A stretch of DNA of 32,428 nucleotides, from contig KI543169.1 of assembly GCA_000496175.1 (NCBI GenBank), positions 230,391 through 262,818 of the forward strand, in the 5' to 3' direction. Both the position numbers and the translations under genes were made by a program. This stretch comes from an uncultured archaeon A07HR67. GTDB taxonomy: Archaea > Halobacteriota > Halobacteria > Halobacteriales > Haloferacaceae. The notes under the pieces were generated by a model. It saw only the letters and a list, made by a program, of their open reading frames with translations. It was not told where the DNA came from and ran no database searches. Positions 23,058-30,572 of the stretch are shown here, piece by piece; the first letter of the stretch is position 1; every line of letters starts with the position of its first letter.

Positions 23058-24352
23058 TCAGCCCACCACGCGGTCGACGACGCCCGCGACCGTCACGGCC
23101 GCGGCCTCGACTTCGCGGACCCGGACGTACTCCCGTTCCGCGTGTGCCACCGCGCCGGCGTCGTCCGCGAGGTCTCCCGGGCCGAAGACGACCGTCGGGG
23201 TCGGCGCGAAGTACGACGCCTCCGTCGCGGCGCCGAACGGACGGACCGCGCCGCCGCGGCCGCTCGCCAGTCCCGCGGCGTCTGTCGCCGTCCGCGCCGC
23301 GCCGGCTACCGCCGAGACGAACTCGTGGTCCGGGTCGGTCGAGAACGCCTCGAAGAACGGCGATTCTCGCTCGGTCAGCGTCATCTCGACGCCGACGGGC
23401 GCGTCGGTCGCCTCCCGAACGGCGGCCGCAAGAGCCCGTTGAAACCCCTCTGCGGTCTCGGGGGGAACGCTCCGGCGGTCGACCGTCACCGCACACTCGG
23501 CCGGCACCTGGTTCGTCGCGGCACCCCCTCGATGACGGTCGGCGTGAGCTTCGGCGGGCCCAGCTGTGGGTGGTCGCGGGCGTCCTCGTCGAACCGGCGG
23601 ATCGCAGCGAGTGCGTCCTCCGCGGCGGCGACGGCGTTTACGCCCGCGAACTCGGCGGCGTGTGCCGCCCGCCCCGAGAGCTCGACGCGCCCCTGAAACC
23701 GCCCCTTCGCCGCCGTACACGCGTCGAGCCCGGTGGGCTCGCCGACGAGATACAGGTCGCCGGCCAGGCGGTCCTCGGATCCGGGGAGAGTTCCGGCCAG
23801 CGCCGCCGCTCCGAGCGAGAGGGTCTCCTCGTCCGGGGTCACCGCCAGCGTGAGCCGTCCCCGCTCCGGCTCTGCTGTGAGAAACCCGTGTATCAACGCC
23901 GCCAGGGGTCCCTTGGCGTCACACGCGCCTCGGCCGCGGATCACGTCGGTCTCAGACGATCCCTCTGTCTCCTCAGGGTCGTCCGGACCGTCCGTTTCGC
24001 CGGCCTCCGCGCCCGTTTCGCCGGCCTCCGCGCCCGTCGCCGCCCGATCCCGTTCGAACGGGACGTGTGGCGTCACCGTGTCGAGGTGGGTGTTCATCAC
24101 GAGGTGTGGCCCCGCCTCGGGAGCCGCCGAGACCCTCTCGGCGACCACACAGCCCGCCTCGTCGACAGTGACGTCGACGTCGCTCCCGAGCCGTTCGAGC
24201 GTGTCCACGACCAGCCGCCGCATCCTTTCGACCCCGTCGTGAGACGGCGTCTGAACGGCGTCCGCGAGGAACGCGACCGGATCGAAGGCGGTCGACGCCG
24301 CTTCCGGGGCTGGGACGTGCGGCCCGTCCGTCTCGTCGCGGTCGGCAGTCAT
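23058..24352 (-). pseudogene. dapE: M20 peptidase, probable succinyl-diaminopimelate desuccinylase, frameshifted
   Basis: DapE removes succinate from N-succinyl-LL-diaminopimelate. The 5' part shows M20 metal motifs: NTHLDTV (first His and Asp), GRGACDAKGPLAAL (bridging Asp), PDEETLS (catalytic Glu), GEPTG and the dimerisation-domain GRAAHAAE. After Glu275 the frame changes: the expected continuation GGAATNQVPAECAVTVDRRS lies one base away and runs to the stop at 23058, including the last metal ligand His (GAVAHAEREYV). One G is missing from the coding-strand G run (plus-strand C5 at 23524-23528). As written the protein stops at 23486 after 288 residues, whereas the corrected gene has 431. 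It overlaps dapF by 4 nt. The DapE assignment rests on operon context; LysK/ArgE-type deacylases are the alternative. Confidence 0.85.
23994..24035. repeat. Two perfect 21-bp tandem repeats within dapE
   Basis: Units 23994-24014 and 24015-24035 are identical and encode seven residues twice (GAEAGET on the minus strand) in a surface linker before the GRGACD motif. This in-frame duplication probably arose by slippage and should be harmless. Confidence 0.9.
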
Positions 24353-25236
24353 CGCGGATCCGGCGTCACCCGCCTCGTGAACTCTCGGGCGACCGGGCCG
24401 GTGAGCGTCGCGTAGTCGTCGTCCGGGACCGCGATCCGCAACTCGCCGCCGGGCGGTCGGGTCACCGCCGTGTCGCTGTCGATCAGCCCGAGTCGGCGGG
24501 CGGCGGCGACGATCGCGACCGCGCCCGTGCCACACGACCGCGTTTCTCCCTCGACGCCGCGCTCGAACGTCCGCTGGTCGACGACCGCCGGCCGGTCGTT
24601 CTCCGGGTCGCCGCGGTCGACGACCGCCGCCAGGTTCACGTTCGCCCCCCGGGGAAAGACGCCGGCGGCTCTGACCGGCGGCGCGACGGCCGCCAGGTCG
24701 ACGTCGCCGGGGTCGTCGTCGAGAAACGCCACGGCGTGTGGCACGCCGGTGTCGACGGCGGTGACGGTGAGCCCCTCGACCGGCTCTGCGACGAGCGGCT
24801 CCTCGCGGTCGAGCGGAACCGCCGCCGGGTCGAACCGCGGCGTCCCCATCTCGATGGTGACCTCGCTCCCGTCGAGGCTCACGCTCGCCCGGCGGGTGCC
24901 CGCCTGCGTGTCGATCATGAACTCGTGTTCGTCGGTTCGCTCGTGTGCCCACCGGGCGACGACGCGCGCGCCGTTGCCACACATCGCGGCCGTCGAGCCG
25001 TCGGGTTGTACCAGCGTCATCACGACGCGGGTCGGGTGACACCGTTCCTCGATGCTCAAAAAGAGGACGCCGTCCGCCCCGCGGCGACCGGCGTCGTCGC
25101 CGACGACGCCCGTCTCGCGGTCGCAGTGTGCCCGCGCGAAGGCGGCCCTGTCGCCGACTCCCTCGGCGGCGTCGACCACGAGAAAGTCGTTGCCGGTGCC
25201 GTGGTACCGTCGTACCGGAACGGCGTGTGCGCTCAT
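24349..25236 (-). CDS. dapF: Diaminopimelate epimerase
   Basis: This 295-residue pyridoxal-independent epimerase converts LL- to meso-diaminopimelate. Its two catalytic cysteines are visible: Cys86 in MCGNGARV and Cys235 in SCGTGAVA. The substrate loop YHGTGNDF is at 11-18, and FPRGANVNLA marks the start of the second half. Length and symmetry are normal. The ATG at 25236 overlaps the lysA stop by 4 nt, and the dapE start overlaps the stop of this gene by 4 nt, indicating tight coupling in the cluster. Confidence 0.96.
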   Translation of the reverse strand: MSAHAVPVRRYHGTGNDFLVVDAAEGVGDRAAFARAHCDRETGVVGDDAGRRGADGVLFLSIEERCHPTRVVMTLVQPDGSTAAMCGNGARVVARWAHERTDEHEFMIDTQAGTRRASVSLDGSEVTIEMGTPRFDPAAVPLDREEPLVAEPVEGLTVTAVDTGVPHAVAFLDDDPGDVDLAAVAPPVRAAGVFPRGANVNLAAVVDRGDPENDRPAVVDQRTFERGVEGETRSCGTGAVAIVAAARRLGLIDSDTAVTRPPGGELRIAVPDDDYATLTGPVAREFTRRVTPDPR

Positions 25237-26594
25237 CGGCTCACCCCGCCGGCGTCACCGTCGATCGGCGCTGGACCGCCGTCGCCGTCCCGGCTCGGTT
25301 CGGCTTCCCGCTCGACCCGCGTGAGGTCCGCCAGACGCTCGCGCCGGCGCACGACCGTCGCGTCCCCGTTCAGCGCGACCTCGGCGGGCCGCGGCCGCGA
25401 GTTGTACTGGCTCGCCATCTCGTACCCGTACGCGCCCGCGATGCCGACGGCGAGGAGGTCGCCGCGGACCGGCCGCGCGAGCGGGCGGGTCCGACAGAAC
25501 GTATCGCCGGTCTCACAGATGGGTCCCGCGACCGTGACCGGCGTCGACTCCCGGTCGGCGGGGTCCGGTTCGTTGTTCGCCCCGCCGATGTTCCGGATCG
25601 GGTGATACGCGTCGTACATCGCCGGCCGCAACAGGTCCGTCATCCCGGCGTCGACGCCGACGACCGTCTCGTCGGGCGTCGGTTTCACCGTGTTCACCCG
25701 GGTCAGGAGTACGCCGGCATCGGCGACGACGTACCGCCCGGGCTCGACCGCGAGCGCGACACCCGGAACCTCGCCGAGCGCGTCTCGGGTGGCGTCTGCG
25801 ACCGCGTCCAACTCGAGCGGGGCGTCGTCCTCGCGGTACGGCACGCCGAACCCCCCGCCGACGTCGACGTACTCGAGATTGAGGGGATCGGGCGAGGCGT
25901 CGGGGTCGCCTGCGGCCGCTTCCGGCTCCGTCAGTTCTCGTGCGAGCGCGCCCATCCGCGAGACCAGTTCCCGGTGGCTGTCGAGCCCGTCCGCGTCGAT
26001 TCCCGACCCGGCGTGGGCGTGGATCCCGACCAGGTCGAACCGGTCTACGGCGTCGCGGGCGACCCGCACGGCCCGGTCGTGCGGCACGCCGAACTTCGCG
26101 GCCGCGCCGGTTCGGACCTTCTCGTGGTGGCCCGCGCCGACGCCGGGGTTCACCCGGAGACACAGCCGGCCGTCGTAGCCGCGGTCGGCGAGGCGGTCGA
26201 GCGTGTCGACCGCGCCCGCGGTGACGGTCAGCCCGTCCGTCGACGCGGCGGCATCGACGACGTACTCGAGGTCTCGCGCCGGCGGGTTCACCGCGGTGTA
26301 GTGGAGCCGGTCGCCGCCGAACCCCGCCGCGAGCGCGCGGTCGACCTCGCCGGCCGAGGCGCACTCGGCGTCCAGCCCGGCCGCGTGGACGGTCTCCAAC
26401 ACCGCACGACCGCTGTGTGCCTTCATGGCGTATCGTACGTCGGCGTCGGGAAACGCCGCCGTCAACCGCTCGCAGTTCTCGCGCACGCGTTCGAGGTCTT
26501 GGACGTACAGCGGCGTGTCGTGGGCGTTCGCGAGCGTCCGGAGCCGGTCTCGGTCCCACTCGCTCACCCGCCGAACCGATTGCTCGTCGGTCAT
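25233..26594 (-). CDS. lysA: Diaminopimelate decarboxylase
   Basis: This 453-residue PLP enzyme decarboxylates meso-diaminopimelate to lysine, the last step of the pathway. It is a fold-type III barrel with the Schiff-base lysine in RYAMKAH (Lys58), VGIHAHAGSGID, a phosphate-binding EPGRYVVADAG, and the active-site GPICETGDTF that supplies Cys and Glu across the dimer. The tail after PFDLTR-type sequence is Arg/Asp-rich and ends in an acidic stretch typical of halophiles. It overlaps dapD and dapF by 4 nt at either end. Confidence 0.95.
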   Translation of the reverse strand: MTDEQSVRRVSEWDRDRLRTLANAHDTPLYVQDLERVRENCERLTAAFPDADVRYAMKAHSGRAVLETVHAAGLDAECASAGEVDRALAAGFGGDRLHYTAVNPPARDLEYVVDAAASTDGLTVTAGAVDTLDRLADRGYDGRLCLRVNPGVGAGHHEKVRTGAAAKFGVPHDRAVRVARDAVDRFDLVGIHAHAGSGIDADGLDSHRELVSRMGALARELTEPEAAAGDPDASPDPLNLEYVDVGGGFGVPYREDDAPLELDAVADATRDALGEVPGVALAVEPGRYVVADAGVLLTRVNTVKPTPDETVVGVDAGMTDLLRPAMYDAYHPIRNIGGANNEPDPADRESTPVTVAGPICETGDTFCRTRPLARPVRGDLLAVGIAGAYGYEMASQYNSRPRPAEVALNGDATVVRRRERLADLTRVEREAEPSRDGDGGPAPIDGDAGGVSR

Positions 26595-27430
26595 TCGCGG
26601 AGCGTGTCCTCCCGTCGGGTGGCCTCGATCGTCTCGCGCTCGACCTCGGTGGCGACGACCGCGGGCTTGTACGCGCCGCCCTCGAAGAGGTCGTGGTCGC
26701 CCACCGACGATTCCACCATCCGCGTGAACGCCCGACGCTCGGCCGGGAGGTGGCCGTAGAACACCGTCTCCTCGACGAGGTCGTAGACGGGGATCCGCGG
26801 GGTGAGAAGCGTGTTCTCGCCGACGATCGAGTTCGCGCCGACGCGGAACCCGGACGTGACCCGACAGCCGGCGCCCAGAGACGCGCCCGGTTCGATTACG
26901 ACGGGGGCGTCCTCGACCGGCTCCAACACGCCGCCGATCAGGGTGTTCGCGCCGAGTTTCACGCCCGCGCCGATCTGCGCACAGGAGCCGACGGTGTCAC
27001 AGGAGTCGACGAGCGCGCCGTCGCCGACGTACGCGCCCATGTTGACGAACGAGGGGCTCATCATGATACAATCGCTCCCGAGGTGTGCCCCACGGCGAAT
27101 CACGGTTCCGTCGGGAGTGTTTCGCGTGCCCCGCTCGGCGAGGTCGGCGGTTTCCTGCAGGGACACCACGTCGTAGTAGGTGACGCCGCCGTACTCGTGG
27201 GGCTCCGTCGCCCGCAGTCCGAAGTTGAGCAGGACCCCCTGTTTCACCCACTCGTTCGCCTCCCAGGTCGTCACGTCGGCGCCGGTCTTCTCGGCGGCGC
27301 GGACCTCGCCGGCCTCCAGCGCCGCGAGAAACGCGTCGAGGACGGCCTCGTCGTCGGCGGTCGTCCCGTCGGCCGAGAGCCCCGCCTCGTACCGCCGCCA
27401 GAGATCGGACACGTCGGATTCGAGCGTCAT
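26591..27430 (-). CDS. dapD: Tetrahydrodipicolinate N-succinyltransferase
   Basis: This 279-residue left-handed beta-helix acyltransferase transfers succinyl from succinyl-CoA to tetrahydrodipicolinate. Hexapeptide repeats are visible from about 110 to 215 (GTVIRRGAHLGSDCIMMSPS, NMGAYVGDGALVDSCDTVGS, GAGVKLGANTLIGGVLEP, GASLGAGCRVTSGFRVGANS). The helical N-terminus ends with NFGLRATEPHEYGG. Its presence shows that this organism uses the succinylase branch. It follows dapB after a 57-nt gap carrying a TAAATA box, so a second promoter probably exists here. Confidence 0.95.
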   Translation of the reverse strand: MTLESDVSDLWRRYEAGLSADGTTADDEAVLDAFLAALEAGEVRAAEKTGADVTTWEANEWVKQGVLLNFGLRATEPHEYGGVTYYDVVSLQETADLAERGTRNTPDGTVIRRGAHLGSDCIMMSPSFVNMGAYVGDGALVDSCDTVGSCAQIGAGVKLGANTLIGGVLEPVEDAPVVIEPGASLGAGCRVTSGFRVGANSIVGENTLLTPRIPVYDLVEETVFYGHLPAERRAFTRMVESSVGDHDLFEGGAYKPAVVATEVERETIEATRREDTLRE

Positions 27431-27455
27431 TACTCCCTTTGTCGCCGACCGGCGG

Positions 27456-27461
27456 TATTTA
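27456..27461 (-). promoter_or_regulatory. Internal TATA box before dapD
   Basis: TAAATA on the minus strand lies 26-31 nt upstream of the dapD ATG at 27430. It sits in the only real gap of the dap cluster and suggests an internal leaderless promoter for dapD-lysA-dapF-dapE. Confidence 0.55.
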
Positions 27462-27487
27462 CCCGTCGATGTGTGGCTGTGTGTCGC

Positions 27488-28300
27488 TCACTCATTCGGG
27501 GCCTCTCGTTCACCGCCGAGAACGTCGTCGAACGCGTACCAGCCGGGGTCGCGGCCGGCCAGCCAGGCCGCGGCGTCGAGTGCTCCCTCCGCGAACACGC
27601 CGCGGTCGCCCGCGCGGTGGGTGACGGAGAGCACCTCGCGGTTGCCCGCGAGCAACACCTCGTGTTCGCCGGTCACGTCGCCGGCGCGCCGGGCGTGAAC
27701 GCCGACCTCGTCGGGCGAACGCGGCGCATCGCCCTCGCGGCCGTGGACCCGACGGTCGAGATCGCCGCGGACCGACTCGACGTCTCCGAGGATGGTCTGT
27801 GCCGTCCCCGACGGGGCGTCGCGTTTTCCGTTGTGGTGGGTCTCGGTCAACTCCACGTCGTACCCCGGGACCGCCGCGACGGCCGCGCGGACCGCCCGGC
27901 GGAGCGCGGCGACCCCGCGGGCGAAGTTCGACGCTTTCAGTATGGGCACCGTCTCGCTCGCCGCCCGGAGACGGTCCGTCTCCTCGGGATCGAAGCCGGT
28001 CGTGCCCGTGACGACGGCGACGTCGGCCGCCGCGGCGGCCGTCGCGTACTCGACCGCCGACGCCGGCCCGGTGAAATCGACGAGCACGTCGGGATCGGTC
28101 GCCGCGAGCAGGTCCTCGAGGCGGTCTGCGGCCGCGATGTCGACGCCCGCGACCGGGTCAGTCGGCGTCCGATTCACTGCGGTCGCGACCGCGACCTCGT
28201 CTCGGGTCGCCGCCGCCTCGATCACCTCGGTGCCCATCCGCCCGCCCCCGCCGGTGACGGCGATCCGAACTGGGTCGGCCGCGCCGTCGGTTCCCGTCAT
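27488..28300 (-). CDS. dapB: 4-Hydroxy-tetrahydrodipicolinate reductase
   Basis: This 270-residue NAD(P)H-dependent reductase acts on the DapA product. The nucleotide-binding glycine loop is GGGGRMG (17-23), and DFTGPASA and TGTTGF are the usual central blocks. The signature ETHHNGKRDAPSGTA (153-167) contains the catalytic His155/His156 and Lys159. Although the open frame extends to 28567, the ATG at 28300 gives the family-typical length and a 4-nt overlap with dapA. Confidence 0.96.
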   Translation of the reverse strand: MTGTDGAADPVRIAVTGGGGRMGTEVIEAAATRDEVAVATAVNRTPTDPVAGVDIAAADRLEDLLAATDPDVLVDFTGPASAVEYATAAAAADVAVVTGTTGFDPEETDRLRAASETVPILKASNFARGVAALRRAVRAAVAAVPGYDVELTETHHNGKRDAPSGTAQTILGDVESVRGDLDRRVHGREGDAPRSPDEVGVHARRAGDVTGEHEVLLAGNREVLSVTHRAGDRGVFAEGALDAAAWLAGRDPGWYAFDDVLGGEREAPNE

Positions 28301-29280
28301 TCGACCGCCTCCGCCGGCTCGACCGGCTCCGGCGTCTCGGCTTCGTACTCCGCGAGGAGGTCGCGGAGCGACTCGCGGCGGTCGGCCGAGAGCCGGGTGA
28401 GCGGCGACCGAACGTGCGGGCCGCCCCGCCCGCGGACGTGCATCGCCTCCGTGACCGGAATCGGGTTCGTCTCGGCGAACAACGCCCGAACCAGCGGCGA
28501 GAGCTCGTGGTGAAGCCGGCGAGCGCGCTCGTAATCGCCCGAGAGCGCCGCGCCGACCATCGCACACGACCGTTCCGGCTCGACGTTCGCGACGACGCTT
28601 ATCGTGCCTGTGCCCCCGACGGACACCGTCGGGAGCGTGAGTCCGTCGTCGCCGGAAAGCACGGAGAACGTCTCCTCGCGGGTCCGCTCGACCACCTCGC
28701 TGATCCGGCCGAGATCGCCGGACGCGGCCTTGTATCCCTGGATGTTGGGGTGTGCGGCGAGTTCGACGACGACGTCGACGGGGATCGACCGGCCCGTTCG
28801 CGACGGGACGTTGTACACGATCTGCGGCAGGTCGACGGCGTCTGCGACCGCGCGGTAGTGGTCAAGAAACCCCTCGGGCTCCGGTCTGTTGTAGTACGGC
28901 GAGATGAGCAACAACCCGTCCGCGCCGGCGTCGGCGGCCCGCCGAGACAACGAGAGCGCCTCGGCGGTGTTGTTCGATCCCGTCCCCGCGATGACGGGAA
29001 CGTCGTCGACGGCGTCGCGAACCGTCTCGACGACCTCGACGTGCTCGTCGTGGGTCATGGTGGCCGACTCGCCGGTGGAGCCGGCCGGGACCACCCCGTC
29101 GACGCCCGCCCGCTCGAGAACCCGAGCGTTCTCGGCGAGCTGTGCGTGGTCGATCTCGTTCTCGTCGGTGAACGGCGTCGTCATCGCGGGGTAGACGCCC
29201 TCGAACGGCTCGTCGGTCGGTTCGCGGTCGATGCTCTCGTGGTCGGTCGTGTACGGCGTCGTTGTCGTGGCGTTCGTCAT
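28297..29280 (-). CDS. dapA: 4-Hydroxy-tetrahydrodipicolinate synthase
   Basis: This 327-residue TIM-barrel aldolase condenses pyruvate with aspartate semialdehyde, the first committed step to lysine. The Schiff-base lysine is Lys184 in QGYKAASGD. Tyr156 is in VYNVPSRTG, and the proton-relay Ser68/Thr69 are in GSTGES. Residues 1-25 (Thr/Asp/Glu-rich) precede the usual FEGVYPAMTTPF opening and are an extension; the next Met (33) lies too far into the fold. No TATA box is near the start; the likely promoter is at 29473-29478, giving a leader of about 170 nt. Confidence 0.95.
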   Translation of the reverse strand: MTNATTTTPYTTDHESIDREPTDEPFEGVYPAMTTPFTDENEIDHAQLAENARVLERAGVDGVVPAGSTGESATMTHDEHVEVVETVRDAVDDVPVIAGTGSNNTAEALSLSRRAADAGADGLLLISPYYNRPEPEGFLDHYRAVADAVDLPQIVYNVPSRTGRSIPVDVVVELAAHPNIQGYKAASGDLGRISEVVERTREETFSVLSGDDGLTLPTVSVGGTGTISVVANVEPERSCAMVGAALSGDYERARRLHHELSPLVRALFAETNPIPVTEAMHVRGRGGPHVRSPLTRLSADRRESLRDLLAEYEAETPEPVEPAEAVE

Positions 29281-29374
29281 GGTGTGTCTGGGCGGTGTCG
29301 GTCGTCGATCGGGACGGTCACGCGAGAATCGGGGGTCGTCCGGGACGGGGTCGCCACTCCCGCCTGTGGACGCG

Positions 29375-29449
29375 TCACGCGCGTTTCTTCGAAAAGAGCC
29401 GCGTCGCTGCCGGCGTCCGCGATCCGAGCGTCGACGCGGTCCGAATCAC
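29375..29449 (-). CDS. Candidate leaderless leader peptide upstream of dapA
   Basis: A 24-codon minus-strand frame starts at a GTG (29449) placed 24-29 nt after the TATATA box at 29473-29478, exactly where a leaderless transcript should begin. It reads MIRTASTLG, then continues to LFSKKRA before TGA at 29375-29377. Two adjacent lysine codons (AAG AAA) lie near its end, ahead of the lysine-biosynthesis operon. That would suit a lysine-sensing attenuator or uORF, but archaeal examples of this are rare and no terminator hairpin with a U tract is evident. Third positions are GC-rich as in genes. It could also be a chance open frame. Confidence 0.35.
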   Translation of the reverse strand: MIRTASTLGSRTPAATRLFSKKRA

Positions 29450-29472
29450 AGCCACGCTACGATCGACCCGTG

Positions 29473-29478
29473 TATATA
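29473..29478 (-). promoter_or_regulatory. TATA box of the dap cluster leader
   Basis: TATATA is the strongest TATA element upstream of dapA, about 193-198 nt before its ATG. It predicts a transcript start near 29447-29449. Confidence 0.5.
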
Positions 29479-29639
29479 CGTTGTGTCTCGGCGGAACGCG
29501 GGTCCGTCGCGACCCCGTCCCGCTGCCGGGACTCGGCCTCCTGTCGAGGCCGACCTCACCGTCTGGCGGACGACCCCGGCGTGGCCGCTCGGGGACCTCG
29601 ACTCGCGACCGTGAGCGGCCACGAACCGGACGCCACACG

Positions 29640-29647
29640 TTTTTATT
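29640..29647 (+). promoter_or_regulatory. TATA box for the HD-domain gene
   Basis: TTTTTATT, 25-32 nt upstream of the ATG at 29672. Confidence 0.55.
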
Positions 29648-29671
29648 CGCACGCGACCTCCGCTCAATCCC

Positions 29672-30493
29672 ATGACCAAGCCGGCGGACGACACGCACGT
29701 CGAACGACACCAGTACGATCCGGACGCCGACCACTCGTTTCCTGACGGTCGGGTCAACGCGGTGCTCGACCGGGTCACGGACGACGAGGAGATCGCCACG
29801 TACCTGAAAGCCCAGAACGTCAACGCGGTCGACAGAAAGGGATACAACGACCACGGAACGAAACACGTCGGCATCGTCCGCGACCGCGCGCTGAAACTGT
29901 ACGACCTGCTCAAGGCCCGCGGGGTCGAGTTCAACGGAGCCCGCCAACAGGGCCTCGACGAGGCCGACGAGGCCGTGATCATCGCGCTCGCGGCGACGCT
30001 CCACGACGTCGGCCACGTCGTTCACCGCGACCGACACTCCTACTACTCGATCCCGCTGGCGGCCGACATCCTCGACCGGCTGCTGCCCGCGTTCTACGAG
30101 GTCCCCGAACAGGTGCGGATGAAAGCCGAGGTGCTCCACGCGATACTGTGTCACCACACCGAAGAGGAGACGCTGACGCGGGAGGCGGGTGTCATCCGGG
30201 TCGCGGACGGCCTCGACATGGAACAGGGCCGCTCGCGGGTCCCGTACGAGGAGGGTGGCCGCGGCATCAACACCGTCTCCTCGCAGGCCATCGAGTCCGT
30301 GATCCTCCGGCCGGACGACGACGTCCCCGCGCAGGTCGAGATTCGGATGACCAACGCCGCCGGCGTCTACCAGGTCGACTCGTTGTTGAAATCCAAAGTC
30401 GACGGCTCGCTGCTCGAAGACCTGATCCGGATCGTCGCGATCAACACGAAGTCGAACGGCGACGAATCGATCGTCGAGCGGATCGAGTTGTGA
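29672..30493 (+). CDS. HD-domain metal-dependent phosphohydrolase
   Basis: This 273-residue cytosolic protein has the HD superfamily metal ligands: His in NDHGTKHV (about 60-67), His-Asp in ATLHDVGHVVH (about 110-120), a further His cluster in AILCHHTEE (about 160), and the final Asp in RVADGLDMEQG (about 177). HD proteins hydrolyse nucleotides or phosphodiesters; the substrate cannot be predicted. The C-terminal part (about 200-270) is an alpha/beta segment with strands around QVEIRMTNAAGVYQVDSLLK. It is transcribed divergently from the dap leader. Confidence 0.87.
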   Translation: MTKPADDTHVERHQYDPDADHSFPDGRVNAVLDRVTDDEEIATYLKAQNVNAVDRKGYNDHGTKHVGIVRDRALKLYDLLKARGVEFNGARQQGLDEADEAVIIALAATLHDVGHVVHRDRHSYYSIPLAADILDRLLPAFYEVPEQVRMKAEVLHAILCHHTEEETLTREAGVIRVADGLDMEQGRSRVPYEEGGRGINTVSSQAIESVILRPDDDVPAQVEIRMTNAAGVYQVDSLLKSKVDGSLLEDLIRIVAINTKSNGDESIVERIEL

Positions 30494-30531
30494 CCCGCCG
30501 GGACCCAGCAGGGACCGCCGGCTCGGACGCG

Positions 30532-30539
30532 TTTTAATA
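30532..30539 (+). promoter_or_regulatory. TATA box for the MFS transporter gene
   Basis: TTTTAATA, 34-41 nt upstream of the GTG at 30573, predicts a leader of about 10 nt. Confidence 0.5.
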
Positions 30540-30572
30540 CGTAGCCGCCGTCTGTCGATGTAGATCCTAGCC

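Larger units (their letters stand above)
29281..29671. other. Intergenic region between dapA and the HD-domain gene
   Basis: This 391-nt divergent intergenic stretch holds the presumed dap promoter (29473-29478), a candidate 24-codon leader peptide (29375-29449), about 95 nt between that peptide and dapA, and the HD-gene promoter (29640-29647). Longer plus-strand open frames here lack promoters and recognisable domains. I see no lysine-riboswitch-like conserved sequence, though I could not fold the RNA. Confidence 0.5.

Noticed and set aside
29281-29449. Lysine riboswitch or T-box in the dapA leader
   Set aside because: No conserved lysine-riboswitch core or T-box sequence was recognised, and these elements are essentially bacterial.
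29231-29614. Plus-strand 127-codon frame in the dapA upstream region
   Set aside because: Begins inside dapA antisense, has no promoter and no domain, and ends in low-complexity Arg/Pro sequence.
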